From contig NZ_AUHH01000008.1 in assembly GCF_000423085.1 (NCBI RefSeq), forward strand, positions 1 through 64,000: a DNA stretch of 64,000 nt. The letters are read 5' to 3'. Position numbers and translations under genes: made by a program. This document shows, piece by piece, positions 52,006-61,279 of this stretch; the first letter of the stretch is position 1; each line of letters opens with the position of its first letter. The notes under the pieces are model-generated. The model did not search any database. It worked only from the letters and a program-made list of their open reading frames with translations, and had not been told where the DNA came from. Source of the stretch: Granulicoccus phenolivorans DSM 17626 = NBRC 107789 = JCM 15570. GTDB taxonomy: Bacteria > Actinomycetota > Actinomycetes > Propionibacteriales > Propionibacteriaceae.

Positions 52006-54720
52006 TCAGTCCTGCTGCTCTCCCGCGTCCGCAGCCGACTCGGCCGGGGAATCCTCGGGCTTGGGCTCCTCGGACTTCGAGTCGTTGTGCTCCTCGGAGT
52101 CGTCGCCATGATCGTGCCGGTGGCTGCGCCCGCGTCCACTGTCGGACTTGCCGTTCCCGTCGGACTTGCCACCGCGCCCGCGGCGGCCACCTCGGCGGTT
52201 GCCCCGATCCCCGCCGTCGGCGGGAGCCTGGGAGTCCACCGGCATGTCATGGATGATGAAGCCACGGCCGTTGCAGCATTCGCACTCTTCGGTGAACGCC
52301 TCGGCCAGGCCGGTCCCGATCTTCTTGCGGGTCAGCTGGACCAGGCCCAGGCTGGTCACCTCCGACACCTGGTGCCGGGTCCGGTCGCGGCCCAGGCATT
52401 CCACCAGCCGACGCAGCAGCAACTCGCGGTTGGCCGGCAGCACCATGTCGATGAAGTCGATCACGATGATGCCGCCGATGTCGCGCAGCCGCAGCTGACG
52501 GACGACCTCCTCGGCCGCCTCCAGGTTGTTGCTGGTGACGGTGGCCTCGAGATTGCCGCCGGCCCCGGTGAACTTGCCGGTGTTGACGTCGATGACGGTC
52601 ATCGCCTCGGTCCGGTCGATCACCAGCGACCCGCCCGAGGGCAGGAACACCTTGCGCTCCAGGGCCTTGGCGATCTGCTCGTCGATCCGGTACACGGCGA
52701 AGGCGTCGCGGGTGTGCCCGTCGGCGTCGGTGCGTTCCCAGTGCTCGATGCGATCACTCAGATGCGGGGCGACGTGCCCGACGTAGGCGGTGATCGTGTC
52801 GTAGGCGTCGTTCTGGGTCCCGTTGCCGTCGATGATCAGCTTGCTGAAGTCCTCGGTGAACAGGTCCCGCACGATCCGGACGGTCGCGTCGGGCTCGCTG
52901 TACAGCTGCTGCGGCACCGGGCCCGACTTCGACTTCTTCTCGATGACCTCCCACTGGGCCTTCAACCGGTTCACGTCGCGGACCAGTTCCTCCTCGGTGG
53001 CCCCCTCTGCGGCGGTACGGACGATCACGCTCGCGTCGGCGGAGATGAGCTCGCCCAGGATCCCCTTGAGCCGCTTGCGCTCGGGCTCGGGCAGCTTCCG
53101 GGAGATCCCGGAGAGGTGACCGCCCGGGGAGTAGACGATGTAGCGCCCGGGCAGTGAGATGTGGGTGGTCAGTCGGGCACCCTTCTGCCCGACCGGGTCC
53201 TTGGTCACCTGGACCAGGATCTGCTGCCCGGACTTGAGCACCTTCTCGATCTGCTTGGGCTGCCCGCTGCCCCCGAAGGCGTCCCAGTCGAGTTCGCCGG
53301 CGTACAGCACCGCGTTGCGGCCCCGGCCGATGTCGATGAAGGCCGCCTCCATCGACGGCAGGACGTTCTGGATCCGGCCCAGGTAGACGTTGCCGATCAG
53401 CGAGGTCGCCGACGCCCGGTCGACGTAGTGCTCGACCAGGATGTTGTCCTCCAGCACCGCGATCTGGGACAGCTCCTCGTTCTGTCGGATCACCATGGTC
53501 CGCTCGACGGCCTCCCGGCGGGCCAGGAACTCGGCCTCGCTCAGGATGGGCGTACGCCGGCGCCCGGCGGCCCGACCCTCGCGCCGGCGCTGCCGCTTCG
53601 CCTCCATCCGGGTCGAGCCGTCGATCCCGGTGACCTCGTCATTGGCCGAAGTGCGGCGCGGCTCCCGGACCCGCACGACGGTGTCGGACGGATCGTCGTC
53701 GGAACCGGAGGTGTCCTCACCCCGACGCCGGCGCCGCCGACGCCGCCGCCGACCCTCACCGGAGGAGTCGGAATCACTGTCGGCGTCCTGCTCGTCGGAG
53801 TCGGAATCCTCGGCATCGGAATCCTCGGACTCATCCCCGGCGGAGTCCTCGGCGTCGGAATCCTCCGCGCCGTTACCCCCGCGGCGACGCCGGCGACCGC
53901 CGCGACGCCGGCGCCGACGCCGCGGCTGGTTGTCGGAGTCCTCCGAGTCCGCCGGCTCATCCTCGGCATCCTCGCCGTCGTCCTCGGTGTCCTCGGACTC
54001 GGCGGCATCCTCGTCGCGGCGGGCCGGCGTACGCCGACGCGAACGGGTACGCCCGGACTCGGCGTCGGCATCTTCGTCGGTCTCGGCCGAGTCCGGCTCG
54101 CCGGCGTCCTCGGTGGTGTCGCTGTCCGCCTTCGGGGTGGCCGGCACCTGGACGATGCTGAACGGATCGGTGAGGACCCGACGCGTACGCCGGCGCCGCC
54201 CCTGGGGCTCGGCCTGCTCTTCGGGCTCGGTCTCGACGCTCGGCGCGTCGAGGTCGTCCTCGGCGGTCATGCCGGCCGCCAGGTCGACCGCGACCGGCTG
54301 CGGCTCGCCCTCGGTTTCCTCGGTGGCAGCCTCCTCGGCGACCTGCTCCTCAGCGTCCTGTTCCTCGGCGACCTGTTCCTCGGCGACCGGCTCCTCGACG
54401 GGCTGCTCCTCGGCAACCGGCTCGTCGGTCGCCTGCTGCTCGGGGATCTGCTCCTCGGCAGCTTGCTCCGCGGCAACCGGCTGCTCCGCCGCGGCCGGCT
54501 TGCGCCGGGGGCGCCGCACCACGGTCCGGGCCTCGGTGGCGACCGCTACCGACTCGTCGGGCATCTGCACGGTGGGCTGCTCGGAAACGGGAATCTCGGG
54601 GACATCCACCGGCGGACCGGCCGGTCGGCTCGCCGCCCGGCGGCGTCGCCGCGGGGCGGGCTGGGTGCTCTCGGGGCTGTCCCCCTCGGCAGGGGTGTTC
54701 GGCGTTTCGTTGTCGAGCAT
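52006..54720 (-). CDS. rne: Ribonuclease E/G, actinobacterial type
   Basis: 904 residues. The first 400 are low-complexity: a Glu/Ala-rich acidic stretch and Arg-rich blocks, likely disordered protein- and RNA-binding regions. The catalytic half starts with the S1-like region (GNVYLGRIQNVLPSMEAAFI) and contains DVNTGKFTG and IVIDFIDM for metal binding. The CECCNGRG zinc-link motif lies near residue 812, followed by a Gly/Arg/Ser-rich tail. It begins mRNA decay and rRNA processing. Confidence 0.93.
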   Translation of the reverse strand: MLDNETPNTPAEGDSPESTQPAPRRRRRAASRPAGPPVDVPEIPVSEQPTVQMPDESVAVATEARTVVRRPRRKPAAAEQPVAAEQAAEEQIPEQQATDEPVAEEQPVEEPVAEEQVAEEQDAEEQVAEEAATEETEGEPQPVAVDLAAGMTAEDDLDAPSVETEPEEQAEPQGRRRRTRRVLTDPFSIVQVPATPKADSDTTEDAGEPDSAETDEDADAESGRTRSRRRTPARRDEDAAESEDTEDDGEDAEDEPADSEDSDNQPRRRRRRRGGRRRRRGGNGAEDSDAEDSAGDESEDSDAEDSDSDEQDADSDSDSSGEGRRRRRRRRRRGEDTSGSDDDPSDTVVRVREPRRTSANDEVTGIDGSTRMEAKRQRRREGRAAGRRRTPILSEAEFLARREAVERTMVIRQNEELSQIAVLEDNILVEHYVDRASATSLIGNVYLGRIQNVLPSMEAAFIDIGRGRNAVLYAGELDWDAFGGSGQPKQIEKVLKSGQQILVQVTKDPVGQKGARLTTHISLPGRYIVYSPGGHLSGISRKLPEPERKRLKGILGELISADASVIVRTAAEGATEEELVRDVNRLKAQWEVIEKKSKSGPVPQQLYSEPDATVRIVRDLFTEDFSKLIIDGNGTQNDAYDTITAYVGHVAPHLSDRIEHWERTDADGHTRDAFAVYRIDEQIAKALERKVFLPSGGSLVIDRTEAMTVIDVNTGKFTGAGGNLEATVTSNNLEAAEEVVRQLRLRDIGGIIVIDFIDMVLPANRELLLRRLVECLGRDRTRHQVSEVTSLGLVQLTRKKIGTGLAEAFTEECECCNGRGFIIHDMPVDSQAPADGGDRGNRRGGRRGRGGKSDGNGKSDSGRGRSHRHDHGDDSEEHNDSKSEEPKPEDSPAESAADAGEQQD

Positions 54721-54969
54721 GTGGCTCCTTCAACCGGCCGGGACCGGTTCGTACGCTGCGCGCGTGCGCAGAAAGCTGGCGGCTCTCGATGTGCGCCGGG
54801 CTGGCCGCGGTCGTCATGCGTCGCGGCGGGCTCGCACAGATCTCGGGTTCCTCGAGTGAGGTTCCCGACATCGAAGGGGCACCGGCGGCGCCCCGAAACC
54901 TGATGCCAGTGTGCCACAGAAAACCCCGAATGCGGGATCACCGCGGCGTCCCCAGACAGGGGGACGCGC

Positions 54970-55677
54970 TCAGGCGTCGGCCAACGGGTCCCGCAATTCA
55001 CCCTCCACCAGGGTTCCCTGAGCCAGTCGATTCACCAGCAATCCGGTCGGCAGCGACCACTGCGGCGCCACCACCGTCAGGGCCTTCAGCACATCATCGG
55101 GGCGCACCAGCGGCACCTCGTGGCGAATCAACAGGCGCAGCCGATCCGGTGTTGCCTCCGCCGACAGGACCGGTCCGCGGGCATCGAACTCGCGCAGGCC
55201 GTTCTTGGTCATCCGCTCCACCAGCACCTCGCTGCGGCCCAGGAACTCCCGCAGCGGCTCGGTCAGCTCGAGTTCGCGGCCGGGCCAGGTCACTTCCCAC
55301 AGCGAACCGGTCAACCGGTCGGCCAGCGAGGCACCGCCCCCCTCGGTCACCCGCTCGATCGACAGCCCCGCCGGCAGCGCCTGATCCAGCGCCACGCGGA
55401 CCCGCTCCGGATCGCACACCTTCGCCAGGCCGATCTCGAGGTACTCCGCCTCGCTGGCCGCCCCGGTCGGCGACGCATTCGCGAACGAGATCCGGGGATG
55501 CGGATTGAACCCCGAGGAGAACGCCATCGGAATTCCCGCCCGGCGCAGGGCGCGCTCGAAGGCCCGCCCGAAATCCCGGTGGCTGGAGAATCGGGCCGGG
55601 CCGCGCTTGGCGTACTGCACCCGCAATTTCTGGACCGGTGGGGCCTGCTGCTGCGGCGGTTGCTTCTGGGGGGCCAT
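54970..55677 (-). CDS. DUF2344 (TIGR03936) radical-SAM-linked protein
   Basis: 235 residues. VQKLRVQYAKRGPARFSSHR, GIPMAFSSGFNPHPRISFA and LIRHEVPLVRPDDVL match the family that usually stands next to the TIGR03960 radical SAM gene, here at 58454. The ATG at 55677 follows a Gln/Pro-rich head. The molecular role is unknown; tRNA or rRNA modification has been suggested for the pair. Confidence 0.87.
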   Translation of the reverse strand: MAPQKQPPQQQAPPVQKLRVQYAKRGPARFSSHRDFGRAFERALRRAGIPMAFSSGFNPHPRISFANASPTGAASEAEYLEIGLAKVCDPERVRVALDQALPAGLSIERVTEGGGASLADRLTGSLWEVTWPGRELELTEPLREFLGRSEVLVERMTKNGLREFDARGPVLSAEATPDRLRLLIRHEVPLVRPDDVLKALTVVAPQWSLPTGLLVNRLAQGTLVEGELRDPLADA

Positions 55678-55722
55678 AGCCCGCAAGGATAGCGGCGCCG
55701 CACGAGCAGCGTCGGGTCCGGT

Positions 55723-56493
55723 TCAGAGCGGTTGGACCAAGAGGGCCTGCAGCGAGTTGCCGATCCGACCGTGGGTGTCGAACAGAGTGCCCACGGTCGT
55801 GCCCACACCGTCGGGGCCGATCGAGGCCTGCGCGCTCACCCCGATCCACTCGCCCTGCGGACGCCGCTGCAGGTGCACCACCAGGTCGGTGTTCATGAAC
55901 TGCCACTCCCGCGGATCCAGGACGGCCCCCACACCATTGGCGATGTCGGCGATCATCATCACCCGTTCGGCCGGGGTCGGTTCCTCGCCGGCCACCAGGG
56001 GCATCCGCGTCCGCGCCCAGACTGTGCCGTCGGTGTCCTCGCGGCAGTCCAGGGAATCCACGAAACCGCTGGCTCCCCAGGTGTTGGCGAACCACGTCCG
56101 GTCGCTCTGCTCGGGAAGCTGTCGCGCCGGGGTGGTGGTCTGGGCGACCGCGGCGGTGTCGCCGATCGCCATCCGCCAGGCCGAGGCCCGCGCCACGACC
56201 CGATCGCCGGCGGCCAGTTCCGCCTCCACCAACTGGATCCGGCGCCCGGGCCGGCTGATCCAGGCGCGGGTACGCACCTCACCCAGCGGAACCGCGCCGA
56301 GCAGATCGACGGTGATCCGGGCGATCCGGGTGCTCTCACTGCGCTCGTGGCGATCCATCGCCCGGGTCAGGATCGCCGCCGGCGGCGCACCGTGCTGGAA
56401 GTCGGGTCCCCACGCGGTTTCGGTGTGCTTGGTGGCGTTGAAAATTTCCCACTCACCGGCAGTGCCGCGTGGCTCGAAATATGCCTCCGACAT
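55723..56493 (-). CDS. Acyl-CoA thioesterase-like protein
   Basis: 256 residues, long enough for two hot-dog modules. HGAPPAAILTRAMDRHERSE, the strand IARITVDLLGAVPLGEVRTR and WQFMNTDLVVHLQRRPQGEW fit a TesB-like thioesterase. It may hydrolyse medium- or long-chain acyl-CoA. It diverges from the malic enzyme gene and, like it, separates the two radical-SAM-linked genes. Confidence 0.78.
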   Translation of the reverse strand: MSEAYFEPRGTAGEWEIFNATKHTETAWGPDFQHGAPPAAILTRAMDRHERSESTRIARITVDLLGAVPLGEVRTRAWISRPGRRIQLVEAELAAGDRVVARASAWRMAIGDTAAVAQTTTPARQLPEQSDRTWFANTWGASGFVDSLDCREDTDGTVWARTRMPLVAGEEPTPAERVMMIADIANGVGAVLDPREWQFMNTDLVVHLQRRPQGEWIGVSAQASIGPDGVGTTVGTLFDTHGRIGNSLQALLVQPL

Positions 56494-56612
56494 GGTGACC
56501 TCCGCATTTCTTGGACTTACCCCTCGGTAGCGCCCGGGGCACGGGCAGTCTAGTCACCAAACTTGGATTTCCCGGTCCCGCAGGCCAAGGCCGCTCCGCT
56601 AGGCTCGCCCCT

Positions 56613-58355
56613 ATGGCCCGACAGTTCCAGTTTCTGAACACCCCCGAGGGGGAGGTCGTGGAGATCGCCGTACGCGGTCGCCAGATCACCACTCGTCCCA
56701 TGATCAACTTCGGCACTGGGTATACCCGCGAAGAACGCCACGCTCTCGGGCTCAACGGCGTACTGCCGCCCGCGGTGACCCCGATCGAGACGCAGGAGAA
56801 GGTCGCCTACTCCCAGTATCAGAAGCAGCCGGACAACCTGTCCCGTTACACCTTCCTGATGTCCCTGCAGGACCGCAACGAGGTCCTGTTCTACCGAGTC
56901 CTGGCCGAACATCTCGACGAGATGCTCCCGATCATCTACACCCCGACCATCGGGCAGGCGATCCAGGAGTTCAGCAGCTGGTTCAACGTGCCCCGCGGCG
57001 CCTTCTGCTCCATCGACGACATCGACAACCTGGACGAGGCGCTGCGCAGCTCCAACCAGGGCCCCGATGACATCGACCTGATCGTGGTCACCGACTCCGA
57101 GGGCATCCTGGGCATCGGCGACCAGGGTGTCGGCGGCATCCGGATCGCGGTCGGCAAGCTGTCGGTCTACACCGCCGCCGCGGGGATCCATCCGCTGCGG
57201 GTGCTGCCGGTGGTGCTCGACGTGGGCACCGACAACCTGTCGCTGCTGCATGATCCGACCTACCTGGGGGCCCGGCATGCGCGGGTACGCGGGGAGCGCT
57301 ACGACGAGTTCGTGGCGGCGTTCGTGGAATCCGCGACCCGGCTCTACCCGAAGGCGATGCTGCACTGGGAGGACTTCGGCGCCTCCAACGCGCACCGGAT
57401 CCTGGAGACCTACCGGGACCAGCACTGCACCTTCAACGACGACATCCAGGGCACCGCCGCCGTGGTCGCCGCCGCCGTCCTCTCCGCGGTTCGCGCGAAC
57501 GGGGAACGCCTCAGCGATCAGCGGGTGATCATCCACGGCGCCGGCACCGCCGGGGTCGGCATCGCCGACCTGCTGCGGGAGGAGATGGTCCGCGAGGGCA
57601 CCGATCCGGCCGAGGCGTACCGCAAGTTCTGGGGCATGGGCAGCCGCGGCCTGATCCACACCGGCGGCAAGATGCGCCCGTTCCAGGAGCCGTACGCCCG
57701 CCCCGCCGAGGAACTGCGCGACTGGCAGGTCGCGGTGCCGGGTGAATACCGCCTGCTGGACGTGGTGCAGAACGTCCGGCCGACCATCCTGATCGGCACC
57801 TCGGCCCAGCCGGGTTCGTTCACCGAACAGGTGGTCCGGGAGATGGCCGCGCACACCGAGCGCCCGATCATCCTGCCGCTGTCGAACCCGACCAGTCTCG
57901 CGGAGGCCAATCCGACCGACCTGCTCGAGTGGACCGACGGCCGGGCCCGGATCGCGACCGGTTCGCCGTTCCCGAAGGTGGAGTACAACGGGGTCACCCA
58001 CACCATCGCGCAGGCGAACAACGCCCTGGTCTTCCCCGGCCTCGGGCTGGGTGTGATCGCCTGCCGGGCGACCCGGATCAACGACGAGATGATCGCCGCC
58101 GCGGCACGAGTGGTGGCCGAGAACACCGATGCCTCGAAGCCGGGCTCCGGCCTGCTGCCGAGCATGGATACCGTCCGGGCGGTTTCGGCGATGGTCGCGG
58201 TCGCGGTGGTCGAGGCCGCAGAGAAGACCGGGGTCGCCACGGTGCACCTGGCGAACCCGATCCAGGACGTGTTCCAGTTGATGTGGAACCCGGTCTACCC
58301 GAAGGTGAAGGCCGTGGTGAACGAGTTCACCCCGAAGCCCAAGAACCCCAACTGA
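56613..58355 (+). CDS. Malic enzyme, large NAD-type
   Basis: 580 residues. YTPTIGQAIQEFSSWF, DSEGILGIGDQGVGGIRIAV, HWEDFGASNAHRILETYRDQ (metal site) and the Rossmann motif IIHGAGTAGVGIADLLREE are all typical of the large eukaryote-like family. It decarboxylates malate to pyruvate. ATG at 56613 gives the normal start, MARQFQFLNTPEGEV. Confidence 0.93.
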   Translation: MARQFQFLNTPEGEVVEIAVRGRQITTRPMINFGTGYTREERHALGLNGVLPPAVTPIETQEKVAYSQYQKQPDNLSRYTFLMSLQDRNEVLFYRVLAEHLDEMLPIIYTPTIGQAIQEFSSWFNVPRGAFCSIDDIDNLDEALRSSNQGPDDIDLIVVTDSEGILGIGDQGVGGIRIAVGKLSVYTAAAGIHPLRVLPVVLDVGTDNLSLLHDPTYLGARHARVRGERYDEFVAAFVESATRLYPKAMLHWEDFGASNAHRILETYRDQHCTFNDDIQGTAAVVAAAVLSAVRANGERLSDQRVIIHGAGTAGVGIADLLREEMVREGTDPAEAYRKFWGMGSRGLIHTGGKMRPFQEPYARPAEELRDWQVAVPGEYRLLDVVQNVRPTILIGTSAQPGSFTEQVVREMAAHTERPIILPLSNPTSLAEANPTDLLEWTDGRARIATGSPFPKVEYNGVTHTIAQANNALVFPGLGLGVIACRATRINDEMIAAAARVVAENTDASKPGSGLLPSMDTVRAVSAMVAVAVVEAAEKTGVATVHLANPIQDVFQLMWNPVYPKVKAVVNEFTPKPKNPN

Positions 58356-58395
58356 TCGACATCCACCTGATCGACAGCGCACCTGATCGACAGCA

Positions 58396-58427
58396 CACCG
58401 GCCGGCCCCGAACGGGGCCGGCCGGTG
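58396..58427 (+). terminator. Strong hairpin after the malic enzyme gene
   Basis: A perfect 14-bp stem (CACCGGCCGGCCCC and its complement) around GAAC. It lies 41 bp past the stop and 27 bp before the convergent radical SAM gene's end. Three CTGATCGACA repeats start at 58352, 58367 and 58383 just before it. There is no U-tract, as is usual in actinobacteria. Confidence 0.8.
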
Positions 58428-58453
58428 GCGTTGCGAGCAGGTGCGGGCCGGGG

Positions 58454-60400
58454 TCAGCCCAGATCCGGCCGGACCTGCGGAATCGGCAGCAGCGTCTTTC
58501 CGGTCGGACCGATCTGGATCTCGGTGTCGAGCTGCTGGCACACGCCGCAGTCGAAACAGGGCGTCCAGCGGCAGTCGTCGACCTCGATCTCATCGAGGGC
58601 GTCCTGCCAGTCCTCCCACAGCCACTCCCGGTCCAGTCCGGAGTCGAGGTGGTCCCAGGGCAGCACCTCGTCGTAGTCGCGCTCGCGGGTGGTGTACCAG
58701 TCGGTGTCGATCCCGAATTCGGCCAGTTCCCGGGTCGCGCAGGTGATCCAGCGGTCGAAGGAGAAGTGCTCGGACCAGCCGTCGAAGCGGCCGCCGTCGC
58801 GCCAGACCGCCTCGATCACCCGGCCGACCCGGCGATCGCCCCGGGACAGCAGGCCCTCGATCAGGCCCGGTTTGCCGTCGTGGTAGCGGAAGCCGATCGC
58901 CCGGGCGTACTTCTTGTCCGCGCGGATCGCGTCCTTCAACTTCTGCAGCCGGGCGTCGGTGGTCTCCACATCGAGCTGGCCGGCCCACTGGAACGGGGTG
59001 TGCGGCTTGGGCACGAAGCCGCCGATCGACACGGTGCAGCGGATGTCGCGGGTCCCGGTCTCGGCGCGGCCGGTGTCGATGACCCGCTTGGCCAGATCGG
59101 CGATCGCCAGCACGTCCTCGTCGGTCTCGGTCGGCAGGCCGCACATGAAGTACAGCTTCACCTGCCGCCAGCCCGATTTGTACGCCGTGGCGACGGTCCG
59201 GATCAGGTCGTCCTCGTCGACGGTCTTGTTGATCACCCGGCGCATCCGCTCCGACCCGCCCTCGGGCGCGAACGTCAACCCGCTGCGCCGCCCGTTGCGG
59301 GACAGCTCATTGGCCAGGTCGATGTTGAACGCATCCACCCGGGTACTGGGCAGCGACAGTGAGACGAACTCGTCCTCGTAGCGGTCGGCGAGCTGCTTGG
59401 CGACCTCCCCGATCTCGGTGTGATCGGCACTGGACAGACTGAGCAGGCCGACCTCCTCCAGGCCGGTGGCGCGCAGGCCCTGCTCGACCATGGACCCGAT
59501 CGTCTCGATCGACCGCTCCCGCACCGGGCGGGTGATCATCCCGGCCTGGCAGAACCGGCAGCCCCGGGTGCAGCCGCGGAAGATCTCCACCGAGTACCGC
59601 TCGTGCACCGTCTCGGCCAGCGGCACCAACGGCTGCTTCGGGTAGGGCCAGGCGTTCAGATCCATCAGCGTGTGCTTGGTGACCCGGAACGGTACGCCGG
59701 AGCGATTCGGCGCGACCCGGCGGATCCGGCCGTCCTCGAGGTAGTCCACGTCGTAGAACCGCGGCACATAGACCCCACCGGTCGCCGCCAGCCGCAGCAG
59801 CACCTCGTCGCGGCCGCCCGGGCGTCCCTCGGCCTTCCACTCGCGGACGATGTCGGCGATCCGCAGTGAGGCCTCCTCGCCGTCACCGAGCACCGCGGCA
59901 TCGATGAAGTCGGCCAGCGGCTCGGGGTTGAACGCGGCGTGTCCGCCGACCAGCACGATCGGATGCTCCTCGGTCCGCTCGGCGCTGTGCAGCGGAATCC
60001 CGGCCAGATCGAGCGCGTTCAGCAGGTTGGTGTAGCCGAGTTCGGTCGACAGGGAGAAGCCGAGCAGGTCGAAGGCGCCGACCGGGCGATGGGTCTCCAG
60101 GGTGAACTGGGGGATGCCGTGTTCACGCAGTTTGGCCTCGAGGTCGGGCCACACGGCGTACGAGCGCTCGGCCAGGATCCAGTCGATCTCGTTGAGCACC
60201 TCGTACAGGATCGCCACGCCCTGATTGGGCTGGCCGATCTCGTACGCGTCGGGGTACATCAGGCACCAGCGGACCTGGACGGCGTCCCAGTCCTTCACCA
60301 CGGCGTTCTGCTCACCGCCGATGTACTGCACGGGCTTGCTCACCTCGGACAGCAGCGGTTCCAGGCGCGGGAACAGGGATTCAACAGCGTGGGTCGTCAT
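58454..60400 (-). CDS. TIGR03960-type radical SAM protein
   Basis: 648 residues. An N-terminal B12-binding-like region (FDLLGFSLSTELGYTNLLNA, LVGGHAAFNPEPLADFIDA) precedes the radical SAM domain with Cys277, Cys281 and Cys284 in FRGCTRGCRFCQAG, and the end carries a CFDCGVCQQ cysteine cluster. Members work with the DUF2344 protein, which here lies 2.8 kb away, separated by two other genes. The substrate is unknown. Confidence 0.88.
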   Translation of the reverse strand: MTTHAVESLFPRLEPLLSEVSKPVQYIGGEQNAVVKDWDAVQVRWCLMYPDAYEIGQPNQGVAILYEVLNEIDWILAERSYAVWPDLEAKLREHGIPQFTLETHRPVGAFDLLGFSLSTELGYTNLLNALDLAGIPLHSAERTEEHPIVLVGGHAAFNPEPLADFIDAAVLGDGEEASLRIADIVREWKAEGRPGGRDEVLLRLAATGGVYVPRFYDVDYLEDGRIRRVAPNRSGVPFRVTKHTLMDLNAWPYPKQPLVPLAETVHERYSVEIFRGCTRGCRFCQAGMITRPVRERSIETIGSMVEQGLRATGLEEVGLLSLSSADHTEIGEVAKQLADRYEDEFVSLSLPSTRVDAFNIDLANELSRNGRRSGLTFAPEGGSERMRRVINKTVDEDDLIRTVATAYKSGWRQVKLYFMCGLPTETDEDVLAIADLAKRVIDTGRAETGTRDIRCTVSIGGFVPKPHTPFQWAGQLDVETTDARLQKLKDAIRADKKYARAIGFRYHDGKPGLIEGLLSRGDRRVGRVIEAVWRDGGRFDGWSEHFSFDRWITCATRELAEFGIDTDWYTTRERDYDEVLPWDHLDSGLDREWLWEDWQDALDEIEVDDCRWTPCFDCGVCQQLDTEIQIGPTGKTLLPIPQVRPDLG

Positions 60401-60450
60401 AGGGGACCAAGCCTACGACGTCTCCCCCGAAACGGGTACGCCCGCGGCGC

Positions 60451-60864
60451 TCAGCCGGCGAGTTCGGGGAACCAGATCGGGATCTCCCGCTCGGCGGATT
60501 CGGCCGAGTCGGAGCCGTGGACCAGGTTCTCCCGGTTCGACAGCGACCAGTCCCCGCGGATGGTGCCGGGCGCGGCGACCCGGCCGTCGGTCTTGCCGTT
60601 GAGCAGGCGGACCGCCTCGATCGCCGAGTCCCCGGTGAAGATCGCCGCGATCACCGGACCGGAGGTGATGAACTCCCGCAGGGCCGGGTAGAAGTCCCGC
60701 TCCAGGTGTTCGGCGTAATGGGTATCGGCCAGTTCACCGGTGGGGGTCACCAGCTTCAGCGCGGCCAGCTCCAGGCCCTTGGCTTCGTAGCGGCTCAGCA
60801 CCTGTCCGGCGAGACCTCGGCGGACGGCATCGGGCTTGATCAGGACCAGGGTGCGCTCAGTCAT
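60451..60864 (-). CDS. ndk: Nucleoside diphosphate kinase
   Basis: 137 residues. [20 protein letters not shown] and the active-site [16 protein letters not shown] (His116) are diagnostic. It equilibrates nucleoside triphosphates through a phosphohistidine. It is the last gene of the leftward folC-DUF4233-ndk run. Confidence 0.98.
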   Translation of the reverse strand: MTERTLVLIKPDAVRRGLAGQVLSRYEAKGLELAALKLVTPTGELADTHYAEHLERDFYPALREFITSGPVIAAIFTGDSAIEAVRLLNGKTDGRVAAPGTIRGDWSLSNRENLVHGSDSAESAEREIPIWFPELAG

Positions 60865-60919
60865 GGCCCACACTGTATCGGCTTCCGCGACCGCTCCCGG
60901 CCACGCGGAGAGCGCCGGC

Positions 60920-61279
60920 TCAGTGCGCGGTTCCCTGGCCGGCGCGGCGCTGGTCCAACCGGCGGCCGAGGACGAAGGAGATCACCCACAGTGCGGCGAA
61001 CATCACACCCATGATGATCATCCCGTAGGTGAGGAAGCCCAACAGCAGGACCCCGATCTGGGTGATCCAGCCCAGCAGGTAGTGATCCTTGCGCAGCCGG
61101 CCGGCCGCGACCAGCGCGAGCAGTGCGACCACTCCGCCGGCGACGCCGGCGACCGGCGCCGAGACGTGGGCGACCATAATCATCACCGGGATCGCCAGCC
61201 CCACCACCAGCACCTCGCTGAACAGGACCGTCGACAGCGGGGTACGCATCGGGTTCGCGGGCTCGAGATTGAGGTTCAT
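60920..61279 (-). CDS. DUF4233 membrane protein
   Basis: 119 residues with four hydrophobic spans (about 17-37, 40-60, 66-84 and 86-104) and a basic tail. Proteins of this type regularly lie between folC and ndk in actinobacteria. ATG overlaps the folC stop by ATGA. The function is unknown. Confidence 0.82.
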   Translation of the reverse strand: MNLNLEPANPMRTPLSTVLFSEVLVVGLAIPVMIMVAHVSAPVAGVAGGVVALLALVAAGRLRKDHYLLGWITQIGVLLLGFLTYGMIIMGVMFAALWVISFVLGRRLDQRRAGQGTAH

